Below are positions 34,963-44,577 of a stretch of DNA of 64,000 nucleotides, piece by piece. The translations under genes and the position numbers were made by a program. The stretch is from G965115915 sp965115915 (GTDB lineage: Bacteria; Pseudomonadota; Gammaproteobacteria; Eutrophobiales; Eutrophobiaceae). The stretch is taken from the NCBI GenBank assembly GCA_965115915.1, contig OZ220483.1:930001-994000 (forward strand). The letters are read 5' to 3'. Each line of letters opens with the position of its first letter. Position 1 is the stretch's first letter. A model generated the notes under the pieces. It saw nothing but the letters and a program-made list of their open reading frames with translations, searched no databases and had not been told where the DNA came from.

Positions 34963-35736
34963 TCAGCACGTCCCTACCGCATGATAACCACAGTCTACGT
35001 AGGTGATTTCCCCGGTGATCGCGGAAGCCAGGTCGGAACACAGAAAAGCGCCGACATTGCCGACATCCGCTATCGTCACATTGCGTCTGAGGGGAGTGGT
35101 CTGCTTTACGTGTTCCAGATAGTCCCGGAACCCCTTTATCCCGAGTGCGGCCAGGGTACGTATGGGGCCTGCGGAAATGGCGTTGACGCGGATGCCGTCT
35201 CCTCCCAGATCGGAGGCCAGATAACGCACGTTGGCTTCCAGGCTGGCCTTTGCGACTCCCATGACATTGTAATTGGGCATCGCACGGACTGCGCCGATAT
35301 AACTGAGGGTCAGCATTGCGCCACCCTCGGACATCTTTGAGCGGAGCGCTTTTGCCAATGCCGAAAAGCTGTAGGAACTGATCTCATGGGCGGTCAGAAA
35401 CCCCTCCCGGGAAAGATTGCTCAGGTACGTTCCCTCCAGATGGTCACGTGGCGCAAACGCCACAGAATGTACCAGTATATCAATGTGATCCCAACACGCC
35501 TCAAGTTGCTCGGACAAAGCGTGGATCTGTTCATCATTGCCGACGTCACAGGGGAGGCAGATTTCCGATCCCAGTTCTCTGGCCAGCGTATTCACACGGT
35601 CGGACAGACGTTCATTCTGATAACTGAAAGCGAGCTCCGCGCCTTCGCGTCGCATTGCCTGGGCAATGCCCCACGCGATGGAGCGGTTACTGGCCACACC
35701 AACAATCAACGCACATTTGTTATTCAGGAAGCCCAT
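34963..35736 (-). CDS. fabI: Enoyl-ACP reductase (NADH), FabI
   Basis: A 257-residue SDR-type enzyme that does the last step of fatty acid elongation. It has the FabI-type nucleotide site LIVGVASNRSIAWGIA and the catalytic pair Tyr and Lys in YNVMGVAKASLEANVRYLA (Y-x6-K). SVAFAPRDHLEGTY precedes that, and GPIRTLAALGI is the substrate loop. It is the target of triclosan in other bacteria. It is divergent from the ABC transporter operon. Confidence 0.95.
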   Translation of the reverse strand: MGFLNNKCALIVGVASNRSIAWGIAQAMRREGAELAFSYQNERLSDRVNTLARELGSEICLPCDVGNDEQIHALSEQLEACWDHIDILVHSVAFAPRDHLEGTYLSNLSREGFLTAHEISSYSFSALAKALRSKMSEGGAMLTLSYIGAVRAMPNYNVMGVAKASLEANVRYLASDLGGDGIRVNAISAGPIRTLAALGIKGFRDYLEHVKQTTPLRRNVTIADVGNVGAFLCSDLASAITGEITYVDCGYHAVGTC

Positions 35737-35868
35737 GGCGAAAACAGGCGGCTATCATACCATTCTTGCCGGTGTGTCGCATCTGTGTTCAATATTGATC
35801 AAGGGATGTCACGATCCTCTGTTTTATCTCGTGCCTGGCGCGGATAAGCAGTATAATTTCACTCCACC

Positions 35869-38022
35869 ATGCCATCGCGTTTGTTGTACTTGTTCCTGTT
35901 TCCGTGTCTGTCTGTACTCGTCTGCTGTGGAAAACAGCCCGCAAACAGTCCGTATCCGCCAGCACAAGACAAGCGGAACATCCACTATGCGTCGTTTTCG
36001 GAGCGTCCCAAGCATTTGGACCCGGCAGTCTCGTACAGTTCCAATGAATATCAAATAATCGGGCAGATATATGAGCCTCCGTTACAGTATCATTTTTTGA
36101 AACGTCCTTACGAACTGGTGCCGCTGACGGCACAGAAGGTGCCCGAGGCGGAATATTATGATGCGACGGGGCAACGGCTGGGACCCGATGCCGCTGTGGA
36201 ACAGATCGCCCGTGTGCATTACCGGATCGAAATTCAGCCGGGCATCCAATATCAACCACATCCCGCTTTTGTAAAAGACGCACGTGACACTTACCTGTAT
36301 CACCATCTGGGCAAAGCCATGCTGGGACAACTGAACCAGCTTGCCGATTTCGAAAAAACCGCGAGCCGTGAACTGGTGGCGGAGGACTATGTGTACCAGA
36401 TCAAGCGTATGGCACACCCCGGAGTACACTCGCCTCTCGCTGGCTTGATGACACAGTATATAGCGGGATTGAGGGAGTTGGCCGAGCAACTGCGGCAGCT
36501 TGAGGCAAACGATGAAAACTGGATCGATCTGCGCAGCTATACGCTGCCAGGCGCACGGGTACTTGACCGATACAGCTACGAACTGGTGCTGAAAAAAAAG
36601 TATCCGCAATTCATTTACTGGTTGTCGATGTCGTTTTTTGCCCCGATGCCCTGGGAAGCCGACCGTTTTTACTCGCAACCGGGATTGGCCAAACGCAATA
36701 TCAGCCTGGATTGGTATCCGGTTGGCACGGGCCCCTACATGTTGATAGAAAACAATCCCAATCGGCGCATGGTGTTGCAACGCAATCCCAATTTCCGGGC
36801 AGAGCGCTACCCATCCGAAGGAGCGACAGAGGATGCGGCTTTGCGCGTGGATGCCGGGAAAAAAATGCCGTTTATCGATACAGCCATCTACAGTCTGGAA
36901 AAAGAGGCGATCCCGGAATGGAACAAATTTTTACAGGGCTATTACGATACCTCCGGGATCATTTCCGACAGTTTTGATCAGGCAATACAGTTTGACCTGA
37001 ACAACAATCCGGAACTGACGGAGCAGATGCGTTCCAGGCAACTCAAGCTGCTTACCGCGGTCACACTTTCGACCTATTATCTGGGCTTCAACATGGAAGA
37101 TGAGGTTATTGGAGGATATGATACTCGCAGCCGCCTGTTGCGACGGGCCATCTCCATTGCGGTGGATTATGAGGAATACATCCAGATCTTTGCCAATGGC
37201 CGAGGCATCAGTGCACAGGGTCCGCTGCCTCCGGGTATATTTGGTCATCGTCCGGTAACGGACGCTTCAGGCGTCAACCCGTATGTCTATCGTTGGGAAC
37301 AGGGCAGGGCGGTACGCCGCTCGATCGCCGAGGCACGGGCCCTGTTGGATGAAGCGGGTTACACTGGCGGACGGAACCAGGATACTGGAAATCCCTTGAT
37401 CCTCTATCTGGACACGGCTGCCAGTGATCCGGGCTCAAAGGCGGTGTTTGACTGGTTTCGCAAGCAGTTTGCCAAATTGGACATCAATCTGGTCATTCGT
37501 TCCACTGACTACAACCGTTTTCAGGAAAAGATGCGCAATGGTACCGGACAACTGTTCATGTGGGGATGGAATGCGGATTATCCGGATCCGGAAAATTTTC
37601 TGTTTCTGCTGTATGGACCGAATGCGAAGGTTTTACGTCAGGGAGAAAATGCGAGCAATTATCAGAACCCCGAGTATGACGAACTGTTTGTACAAATGAG
37701 CAGTATGGAAAATGGTCCTCAGCGCCAGGCCGTGATCGATGCGATGCTTGATATGGTCCGGCGGGACGCCCCGTGGCTTTGGGGTATGCATCCAGTGGCT
37801 TATTCTCTGCACCATGTCTGGTACAGTAATGCCAGGCCCAACCTGATGGCGAACAACACCTTGAAGTACAAGCGCATCGACCCCGTGGAGCGTAGCAGGT
37901 TGCGCCGGGAATGGAACCGTGCCCACTGGGAACCAGTGGCGTTGGTACTGGCACTGTTTGTATTTGCGATAGTGTTCAGCGCAAACGCATGGTGGCGGCG
38001 GCAACAGAGGCCTGGCCTGTGA
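35869..38022 (+). CDS. Oligopeptide-type ABC transporter solute-binding protein with C-terminal membrane anchor
   Basis: A 717-residue protein of the bacterial extracellular solute-binding family 5. The N-terminus is a signal sequence ending LSVLVCCGKQ, which resembles a lipobox with an unusual Cys before the lipidated Cys. The binding domain includes IYEPPLQYHFLKRPYELVPL and GTGPYMLIENNPNRRMVLQ. Unlike normal members (about 500-600 residues), it ends in a hydrophobic helix (VALVLALFVFAIVFSANAWW) with a basic tail. It is thus likely held in the inner membrane at both ends beside its permease. It starts an operon with two permeases and a double ATPase. Confidence 0.85.
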   Translation: MPSRLLYLFLFPCLSVLVCCGKQPANSPYPPAQDKRNIHYASFSERPKHLDPAVSYSSNEYQIIGQIYEPPLQYHFLKRPYELVPLTAQKVPEAEYYDATGQRLGPDAAVEQIARVHYRIEIQPGIQYQPHPAFVKDARDTYLYHHLGKAMLGQLNQLADFEKTASRELVAEDYVYQIKRMAHPGVHSPLAGLMTQYIAGLRELAEQLRQLEANDENWIDLRSYTLPGARVLDRYSYELVLKKKYPQFIYWLSMSFFAPMPWEADRFYSQPGLAKRNISLDWYPVGTGPYMLIENNPNRRMVLQRNPNFRAERYPSEGATEDAALRVDAGKKMPFIDTAIYSLEKEAIPEWNKFLQGYYDTSGIISDSFDQAIQFDLNNNPELTEQMRSRQLKLLTAVTLSTYYLGFNMEDEVIGGYDTRSRLLRRAISIAVDYEEYIQIFANGRGISAQGPLPPGIFGHRPVTDASGVNPYVYRWEQGRAVRRSIAEARALLDEAGYTGGRNQDTGNPLILYLDTAASDPGSKAVFDWFRKQFAKLDINLVIRSTDYNRFQEKMRNGTGQLFMWGWNADYPDPENFLFLLYGPNAKVLRQGENASNYQNPEYDELFVQMSSMENGPQRQAVIDAMLDMVRRDAPWLWGMHPVAYSLHHVWYSNARPNLMANNTLKYKRIDPVERSRLRREWNRAHWEPVALVLALFVFAIVFSANAWWRRQQRPGL

Positions 38023-38996
38023 TTTTTTACTGCATACGCCGCGTGCTGTATGCCGTGCCGATCCTTTTGGGCATCAATATCATCACCTTTGTGCTGTTTT
38101 TTGTAGTCAACACCCCGGACGATATGGCCCGTATGCAGTTGGGGGCCAAACGTGTCACCCCGGAGGCGATCCAGAAATGGAAATCGGAGCGTGGCTATGA
38201 CAAGCCATTGCTCTGGAATTCCCGAGCGGAAGGAACCGCGTCTGTGACCGAGACCATATTTTTTCAGAAATCCATCCGGCTGTTCCTGTTTGATTTTGGC
38301 TACTCGGATGCCGGTCGCGACATTGGATATGATATCTCACAGCGCATGTGGCCCAGTCTTGCCATCAGCATACCTGAACTGCTGGTGGGTCTGTGTCTGT
38401 TCATCAGTTTCGGCTTGCTGCTGGCTTTTTTTCGCGCTACCTGGCTGGATGTCAGCGGCGTGATCTGCTGTGTCGCGCTGATGTCCATCTCCGGACTGTT
38501 TTACATCATCGGGGGACAATTCCTGATTGGGAAGCTGCTGCAACTTGTGCCGATCTCCGGTTACCTGGAGGGGCTTCACGCGTTCAAGTTTCTGGTTTTG
38601 CCAGTGTTGGTGGGAGTGGTTGGTGGCCTCGGTGCGAGCACGCGCTGGTATCGGACGATCTTCCTGGAGGAAATGGGCAAGGATTACGTGCGCACGGCCC
38701 GGGCCAGGGGTATCAGCGAATTGCGTGTGCTGTATCAGCATGTACTGAAAAATGGATTGATCCCGATCCTGACCGGGGTGGTCGTTATCTTGCCGGTACT
38801 TTTTATCGGCAGCCTGATCACGGAGTCGTTCTTCGCTATTCCGGGTCTTGGCAGTTACACCATTGACGCGATCCAAAACCAGGATTTCGCCATTGTCCGC
38901 TCAATGGTTTTCCTCGGTTCTGTGCTGTACATCATCGGTCTGTTATTGACGGATATTTCCTACACGTTGGCCGATCCGCGGGTGCGACTGCAATGA
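38019..38996 (+). CDS. ABC transporter permease, OppB type
   Basis: About 325 residues with six membrane helices. The N-terminus is FYCIRRVLYAVPILLGINIITFVLFF, typical of OppB/DppB. The ATPase-contact loop is EEMGKDYVRTARARGISELRVLYQHVLKNG. The GTG at 38019 overlaps the stop of the binding-protein gene (GTGA) and gives the standard OppB start. An ATG at 37989 would add ten residues. Confidence 0.88.
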   Translation: MIFYCIRRVLYAVPILLGINIITFVLFFVVNTPDDMARMQLGAKRVTPEAIQKWKSERGYDKPLLWNSRAEGTASVTETIFFQKSIRLFLFDFGYSDAGRDIGYDISQRMWPSLAISIPELLVGLCLFISFGLLLAFFRATWLDVSGVICCVALMSISGLFYIIGGQFLIGKLLQLVPISGYLEGLHAFKFLVLPVLVGVVGGLGASTRWYRTIFLEEMGKDYVRTARARGISELRVLYQHVLKNGLIPILTGVVVILPVLFIGSLITESFFAIPGLGSYTIDAIQNQDFAIVRSMVFLGSVLYIIGLLLTDISYTLADPRVRLQ

Positions 38997-40390
38997 AGCC
39001 GGTGATCTTCGCCACCGATGCATTGTTGTTCGTATTGTTGGTGGCGGTCTGCTCGCTCATCGTGTATGCCAGACGACAGGAACATCTGCGTGCGCCGTGG
39101 CGAGAGGTGTTGCGCAGGCCCATAGCCATGGCCGCATTGCCTGTGCTATTGGCATATATGGCCGTGGCTGTGCTGGATTCACTGCATTTTTATCCGCGTC
39201 TGGCCGACAGCGGGATGTACGACAGCCGGGTCAGCAGCGTACTGGACACCCTGCTGAAACCGCTGCGGGAACGTGTGGAGACCAGTTATTCCGCACCACT
39301 GGCCACGCACGCGACGGTCCGTAGTCCAGTGCGGCAGGCTGACGGCAGCGAGCGTCGTGACTACCCGAGGCTGCAATGGGGGGGCAGGCACCTGGCTGAC
39401 CCATACACGGATGCCGCCCGCGATATCCTGCGCCGCACAGCCCTGGGTGCAATGCTGGGATTTATCGGCTTCATGCTGTTTTCTGTTATTATCATTCTGT
39501 ATCTGTCGCGATTTGATCTGCACCGGGCATGGCGTCTGGGCACCGATATCTGCCGCAACCGGCTGGCGTTGCCGTGGTATGCCATGTGCCTGTGCGGTGC
39601 GCTGCTGGCAACGCTGTTTGGCATCGTGTGTTGCCTGGCGGCGCACTACCATGTACTTGGCACCGACAAAGCGGGACAAGACGTGCTGTACCAGTCGCTG
39701 AAGGGTATTCGCACCGGGGTCGTTATCGGTACGCTGACCACGCTGGTGATGTTGCCTTTCGCACTGTCTCTGGGTCTGATCGCCGGGTATTTCAAAGGCT
39801 GGGTGGATGACCTGGTGCAGTATCTGTATACCACACTCAACTCTATCCCCGGTGTGTTGTTGATCGCTGCAATGATCCTGCTATTGCAGTTCTGGTTTGA
39901 ACTCCATGCGGACGAATTCCTGAGTTTTGAGCAACGGGCGGACATGCGTCTGCTGTTTCTGTGCCTGATACTGGGCATCACCAGTTGGACAGGTTTGTGC
40001 CGTCTGTTACGCGGTGAGGCACTGAAGTTGAGCCAGTCCGATTATGTATCCGCCTCGCGTGTGCTGGGTGCCAGCAGCACAGGCATAATCTGGCGACATT
40101 TGCTACCCAATGTGATGCATATCGTGATGATCAGCGTGACTCTGGATTTCAGTGGTTTGGTGCTGGCCGAGGCTGTGCTGTCTTATATCAATATAGGTGT
40201 TGATCCGGCCACGTATAGCTGGGGCAACATGATCAATACGGCACGCCTGGAATTGGCCCGGGAACCGGTTATCTGGTGGTCGCTGATGGGGGCCTTCCTG
40301 TTCATGTTCGTACTGGTGCTCGCTGCTAACATATTTGCAGACGCGGTGCGTGACGCGTTTGACCCCCGGATCCGCGGGACCCGTGTTTGA
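38993..40390 (+). CDS. ABC transporter permease, OppC type, enlarged
   Basis: A 465-residue permease, against about 300 for normal OppC. The C-terminal 270 residues hold the transport core, with GTDKAGQDVLYQSLKGIRTG and the contact loop EALKLSQSDYVSASRVLGASSTGIIWRHLLPNV. The first about 190 residues are extra. They hold two helices before a periplasmic segment (about 65-145) and another helix after it. The gene overlaps the previous permease by four bases (ATGA). The enlarged periplasmic part may contact the anchored binding protein. Confidence 0.87.
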   Translation: MKPVIFATDALLFVLLVAVCSLIVYARRQEHLRAPWREVLRRPIAMAALPVLLAYMAVAVLDSLHFYPRLADSGMYDSRVSSVLDTLLKPLRERVETSYSAPLATHATVRSPVRQADGSERRDYPRLQWGGRHLADPYTDAARDILRRTALGAMLGFIGFMLFSVIIILYLSRFDLHRAWRLGTDICRNRLALPWYAMCLCGALLATLFGIVCCLAAHYHVLGTDKAGQDVLYQSLKGIRTGVVIGTLTTLVMLPFALSLGLIAGYFKGWVDDLVQYLYTTLNSIPGVLLIAAMILLLQFWFELHADEFLSFEQRADMRLLFLCLILGITSWTGLCRLLRGEALKLSQSDYVSASRVLGASSTGIIWRHLLPNVMHIVMISVTLDFSGLVLAEAVLSYINIGVDPATYSWGNMINTARLELAREPVIWWSLMGAFLFMFVLVLAANIFADAVRDAFDPRIRGTRV

Positions 40391-40405
40391 AGGGGGTAGC
40401 AACGC

Positions 40406-42043
40406 ATGAGTGAGGCATTGCTGGAGATACACGACCTGGAAGTCCGTTTTGGCGACAACCCGGCAGTGGACCGTGTCAGCTTTACTGTGGCGCAGGGTGA
40501 AACACTGGCGTTACTGGGCGAATCGGGGAGCGGGAAATCGATCACCGCGCTGTCCATTCTTCGGCTCCTGCCGGTTGCCGCACGTATCTGTAATGGGCGG
40601 ATATTGCTGCAGGGAGAGGATCTTTTCGGTCTTTCCGAGAACCGGATGCGTGGCGTGCGCGGCGGGCGCATCGCGATGATTTTTCAGGAACCGCAGAGTG
40701 CGCTTAATCCGGTACTGACGGCAGGCCAGCAGATCGGGGAAACCTTGCGTTGCCATAAACGGCTTGGTGGTAAGGCGTTGCGAAAGCGTTGCGTCGAACT
40801 GCTGGATGCGGTGGGTATCCCGGAGCCGGAACGGCGGCTGAACGACTACCCGCATCAATTCTCGGGTGGCATGAAGCAGCGTATCATGATCGCGACCGCG
40901 CTGGCAGGAGAACCTGATCTGCTGATTGCCGATGAACCCACTACCGCGTTGGATGTCACGATACAGGCACAGGTGCTCGCGTTATTGCGTGATTTGCAAC
41001 AGCGCACCGGCATGTCGATATTGTTCATCACTCACGATATTGGGGTAGCCGCCGGCATGGCAAATCGCATCGCGGTCATGCAGCACGGAAAGATCGTGGA
41101 AGAGAATGACAGGGACAGACTGCTGTGTGCTCCCGCCCATCATTATACGCAAACCCTGTTCAACGCGTTGCCGGGAAGAAACAAACGTATGCAGACAGGG
41201 GTGGATGCCGGCGTTTCTGAAACACCGGCGACCTTGTTGGCGGTTCAGGATCTGAGAGTGCATTTCCCGATCCGCCGGGGACTGTTCAAGCGTACCGTAG
41301 GACACGTGAAGGCTGTCGACGGGGTCAGCCTGGAGATCAGTGCCGGTCGCACCCTTGCCGTAGTGGGTGAATCCGGATCGGGCAAGACAACAATGGGCAA
41401 GGCCATCCTGCGCCTGCTGCATATCACGGCGGGTCAGGTGCGCTTTGCCGGAGACGACCTTGCCTGCCTCAGTGGCCGCCAGTTGCGTACCCGCAGACGC
41501 GACATACAGGTGGTGTTTCAGGACCCCTACGCCTCGATGAATCCGCGCATGATGGTCAAGGATATCATCGCGGAGGGACTGCGCATACAGGAACCCGCGC
41601 AAGACCCGGCACAGCATGAACAGCGTGTAGACGCGTTGATGCGGCAGATCGGTTTGCCTCCGGAACACAAATACCGCTATCCACATGAGTTTTCTGGCGG
41701 CCAGCGCCAACGTATCTGCATTGCGCGGGCATTGGCCCTGGAACCCCGGCTGATCGTCTGTGACGAGCCCACCAGTGCGCTGGACGTCTCTGTGCAGGCA
41801 CAGATACTGGATCTGTTAATCCGGTTGCAGCGCGATTATTCCCTGTCCTATCTGTTTATTACGCATGACATCAGTGTGGTGGAGTATATTGCCCATGAGG
41901 TTGCGGTAATGTACCAGGGCCAGATCGTGGAACATGGCACTGTGGACAAGGTGCTGCTTGACCCGGAACACCCCTATACCCGGAGTCTGTTGTCTGCGGT
42001 GCCACACTTGCCGGATGGCTTTCATGGCCATATCGGTGGGTAG
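40406..42043 (+). CDS. ABC transporter ATPase with two fused nucleotide-binding domains
   Basis: A 545-residue fusion of the OppD and OppF types, as in YejF. Domain 1 has Walker A GESGSGKSIT, signature FSGGMKQRI and Walker B LLIADEPTTALD. Domain 2 (from about 275) has GESGSGKTTM, FSGGQRQRI and LIVCDEPTSALD. Both sites look competent. It lies 15 bases behind the OppC-type permease and completes the importer. YejABEF-type systems take up peptides, including some antibiotics. The substrate here is not known. Confidence 0.92.
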   Translation: MSEALLEIHDLEVRFGDNPAVDRVSFTVAQGETLALLGESGSGKSITALSILRLLPVAARICNGRILLQGEDLFGLSENRMRGVRGGRIAMIFQEPQSALNPVLTAGQQIGETLRCHKRLGGKALRKRCVELLDAVGIPEPERRLNDYPHQFSGGMKQRIMIATALAGEPDLLIADEPTTALDVTIQAQVLALLRDLQQRTGMSILFITHDIGVAAGMANRIAVMQHGKIVEENDRDRLLCAPAHHYTQTLFNALPGRNKRMQTGVDAGVSETPATLLAVQDLRVHFPIRRGLFKRTVGHVKAVDGVSLEISAGRTLAVVGESGSGKTTMGKAILRLLHITAGQVRFAGDDLACLSGRQLRTRRRDIQVVFQDPYASMNPRMMVKDIIAEGLRIQEPAQDPAQHEQRVDALMRQIGLPPEHKYRYPHEFSGGQRQRICIARALALEPRLIVCDEPTSALDVSVQAQILDLLIRLQRDYSLSYLFITHDISVVEYIAHEVAVMYQGQIVEHGTVDKVLLDPEHPYTRSLLSAVPHLPDGFHGHIGG

Positions 42044-42238
42044 TCCTTTGTTGCCATGGCTGCTATTGCATTTGGCTGCCGCTGTTGTATAGTCGCGGTC
42101 ACTGTCAGCTTGTCCGGCAGCGTGGATCTGGGACACCGATGCGCGTTTACCACGGCAGGTAAGGGTCGCACCTTCGCATGTTGTACAGCTTCCTTCGCCG
42201 CGTGATTCCACCGATTGTGAGGTGTCCCGACCATGTAA

Positions 42239-42248
42239 GTACATGTAC
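42239..42248. promoter_or_regulatory. Small palindrome upstream of SDR gene
   Basis: GTACATGTAC, a perfect 10-base palindrome inside ATGTAAGTACATGTACATAA, 21 bases before the SDR start. The position would suit a repressor operator. Nothing else supports it. Confidence 0.25.
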
Positions 42249-42269
42249 ATAACGTTTGGGAGAGACATC

Positions 42270-43010
42270 ATGGATCTGAAAGACAAGACAGTTCTGATTA
42301 CCGGCGCCTCCAGTGGCATCGGTGCGGCAACCGCCCGGCTTGCGGCCAGTCGCGGGGCGACCGTGTTGCTGGTCGCACGACGTGCAGGCATGCTCAATGA
42401 TGTTGCGCAGTCCATCACGGCGGCGGGTGGCAAGGCAATGGTATTTGCGGCGGATTTGGCTACCGCTGCCGCCGTGACAAAACTTGCAGCGCAGGTACGC
42501 GACAGCGCCGGGATACCGGATGTGATCGTCAACAATGCCGGTTCCGGTCGCTGGAAGGCACTCGTCGACACCTCCGCCGAGGAAGCGCGACAGATGATCG
42601 AGTTGCCTTACCTTGCGGCCTTCGCCATGACACGCGAGTTTCTGCCGGCCATGATCGAACGTGGCAGCGGGCATATCGCATGCGTTACCTCACCGGCATC
42701 CTTCATGATCTGGCCCAATGCATGCGCCTATATTGCTGCCCGGCAGGCACTGAAAGGCTTTACCGAGGCGCTGCGCGCCGAACTGCGCGTCACCGGTATC
42801 GGTGTGAGCCTGGTGGCGCTGGGAGTGGTTGACAGCCCATACTGGGAAACCAATCCCGGCAGCCGTGAAAATCTGCCGCCATCCATCCCGTACCTGATGC
42901 CGGTGCTCAGCGAGGAGCAGGCCGGGACTGTCGTTGTACAGGCCATCGAGCGCAACCAGCGCCGTGCCGTGAAGCCAGCGATCTTTCGCCTGTTGTTCAT
43001 GCTCAGTTAA
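42270..43010 (+). CDS. Short-chain dehydrogenase/reductase with altered catalytic motif
   Basis: A 246-residue SDR. The cofactor site is VLITGASSGIGAATARLAA, followed by VNNAGSG, and the Ser is in CVTSPASF. The catalytic Y-x3-K reads YIAAR, so the Lys that lowers the Tyr pKa is Arg. The surrounding pattern (ALKGFTEALRAEL) is normal. The start at 42270 follows GGGAGAGACATC. A longer start at 42222 would add 16 residues. It lies between the ABC importer and the arsenosugar-type cluster. The substrate is unknown. Confidence 0.8.
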   Translation: MDLKDKTVLITGASSGIGAATARLAASRGATVLLVARRAGMLNDVAQSITAAGGKAMVFAADLATAAAVTKLAAQVRDSAGIPDVIVNNAGSGRWKALVDTSAEEARQMIELPYLAAFAMTREFLPAMIERGSGHIACVTSPASFMIWPNACAYIAARQALKGFTEALRAELRVTGIGVSLVALGVVDSPYWETNPGSRENLPPSIPYLMPVLSEEQAGTVVVQAIERNQRRAVKPAIFRLLFMLS

Positions 43011-43040
43011 GCACTGTGTTGCATGTGCGGGTCGCATGCA

Positions 43041-44537
43041 TCAAGGCCCCGGGTTGCCACTGCCCGCGGCCTTGCCCAGGCGAAAGGCATGGTAGCGACC
43101 GAGCCAGCGCGGGAGCCATTCCGGGATATGCCCGCGTCTCCATTTGCCTGCCAGCAGTTTGTTCAGTTCGGACAGGGTAGGGTAGATGTGGATGGTGCCG
43201 AGTATGTGGTTCAGACCATGACCATGCCGGAGTGCGGTGACATATTCCATGATGAGTTCCCCGGCGTGCGGACCCACAATGGTGGCCCCCAGTAACCGAT
43301 CCTTTCCAGGCAGGGTCAACACCTTGATCATGCCTTCGGTCTCGCCTGCGATCACCGCCCGTTCCACTTCGCACAGCGGGAGCACTGTACACTCGTAGTC
43401 GATGCCCTGCGCTTTTGCCTCCTGCTCATTCAGTCCCACACGGGCAATCTCCGGGTCACAGAAAGTGGCCCAGGGGAGCGCGGAATAGTCCACCCGCAGC
43501 GAACGCAGACCTCCGAACAGCGCATTGAATGTCGCATACCACGCCTGATGGGAAGCCGCATGGGTGAACTGAAAAGGCCCAGTGACGTCGCCACAGGCAT
43601 ATATTGAGGACACGCTGCTACGCATGCACCGATCCACCGCGATGCTCCGATCTGCACGCAGCGCGACCCCCAGTTCCTCCAGACCGAAACCGCTGGTGTT
43701 CGGTTTTCTGCCCAGTGCCAGCAGGACCCGGTCGAAGCCAAGCTGTTCCGTCCGTCCGGCATGTTCCAGACAAACCTGCCAGCCTTTGCCGTCACGCACA
43801 AAGCGCTGCGCACAGTGCCCGGTACGAACCTCGATCCGTTCATCGGCAAAACGTTTGGCAAGCAACGCGCTGACATCCTCATCTTCCCGCAGCAGCAGCC
43901 GATTCGCCTTCTCTACCAGTACGACATGGCTACCCAGCCTTGCCATTGCCTGTGCAAGTTCACAGCCTATAGGTCCACCACCGAGTACAAGCAACCTTCG
44001 GGGCTGTTGCGAAAGCTCCCAGAAATTGTCCGAATGTAGCGGGGCGGTTGCCTGCAACCCAGGGATATCCGGGATTATCGGACTGGCGCCAGTGGCAATG
44101 ATGATGCGCCGGGTGCTGAGTTCCTGTCCTGCCACGGCAACACGCCAGGGACTCAGCAGTGTGGCCCTGCCGTGGATGCAATCTACCCCCAGGCGGCTAA
44201 AGCGTTCCACCGAATCATGCACGGAGATCGTTTGAATCGTCCGATGAATACGCCGCATTATGTTTTCAAAATCAATCCTATAATCTATATTCTTTATACC
44301 AAATCTATGTCCTGTGCGCAGCATGTGCGCCACGCTGGCAGACTGGATCAGGGTCTTGGACGGGACACAGCCAGTGTTCAGACAATCGCCCCCCATACGG
44401 TGCTGTTCCACCAGACTGACCCGGGCCCGGGTGGCAGCGGCGATCAGGGCGGCAACCAGACCTCCCGACCCCGCGCCGATGACGATCAGATTGCGGTCGT
44501 AGTGGCGAGGCTTGCGGTGCCGTTGTACAGCCAACAT
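43041..44537 (-). CDS. FAD-dependent disulfide reductase (mercuric reductase/dihydrolipoyl dehydrogenase-like)
   Basis: A 498-residue class I pyridine nucleotide-disulfide oxidoreductase. The FAD site is LIVIGAGSGGLVAALIAAA. The redox-active pair is in GGDCLNTGCVPSKTL, the NAD site is LLVLGGGPIGCELAQAMARLG, and IYACGDVTGP follows. The dimer domain has HIYPTLSE with the His-Glu pair of lipoamide dehydrogenases. It lacks the vicinal C-terminal Cys pair and the N-terminal HMA domain of MerA, so mercury reduction is unlikely. Proteins of this type are found with TVP38 and ArsS genes, as here. Confidence 0.85.
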   Translation of the reverse strand: MLAVQRHRKPRHYDRNLIVIGAGSGGLVAALIAAATRARVSLVEQHRMGGDCLNTGCVPSKTLIQSASVAHMLRTGHRFGIKNIDYRIDFENIMRRIHRTIQTISVHDSVERFSRLGVDCIHGRATLLSPWRVAVAGQELSTRRIIIATGASPIIPDIPGLQATAPLHSDNFWELSQQPRRLLVLGGGPIGCELAQAMARLGSHVVLVEKANRLLLREDEDVSALLAKRFADERIEVRTGHCAQRFVRDGKGWQVCLEHAGRTEQLGFDRVLLALGRKPNTSGFGLEELGVALRADRSIAVDRCMRSSVSSIYACGDVTGPFQFTHAASHQAWYATFNALFGGLRSLRVDYSALPWATFCDPEIARVGLNEQEAKAQGIDYECTVLPLCEVERAVIAGETEGMIKVLTLPGKDRLLGATIVGPHAGELIMEYVTALRHGHGLNHILGTIHIYPTLSELNKLLAGKWRRGHIPEWLPRWLGRYHAFRLGKAAGSGNPGP

Positions 44538-44577
44538 GCGATGGTCCGCACGGGCTAAAATGGGATGGCCCTGCCGG

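Noticed and set aside
43041..44537. Mercuric reductase MerA
   Set aside because: The C-terminal vicinal Cys pair and HMA domain are absent, a lipoamide-dehydrogenase-like His-Glu pair is present, and no other mer gene is nearby.
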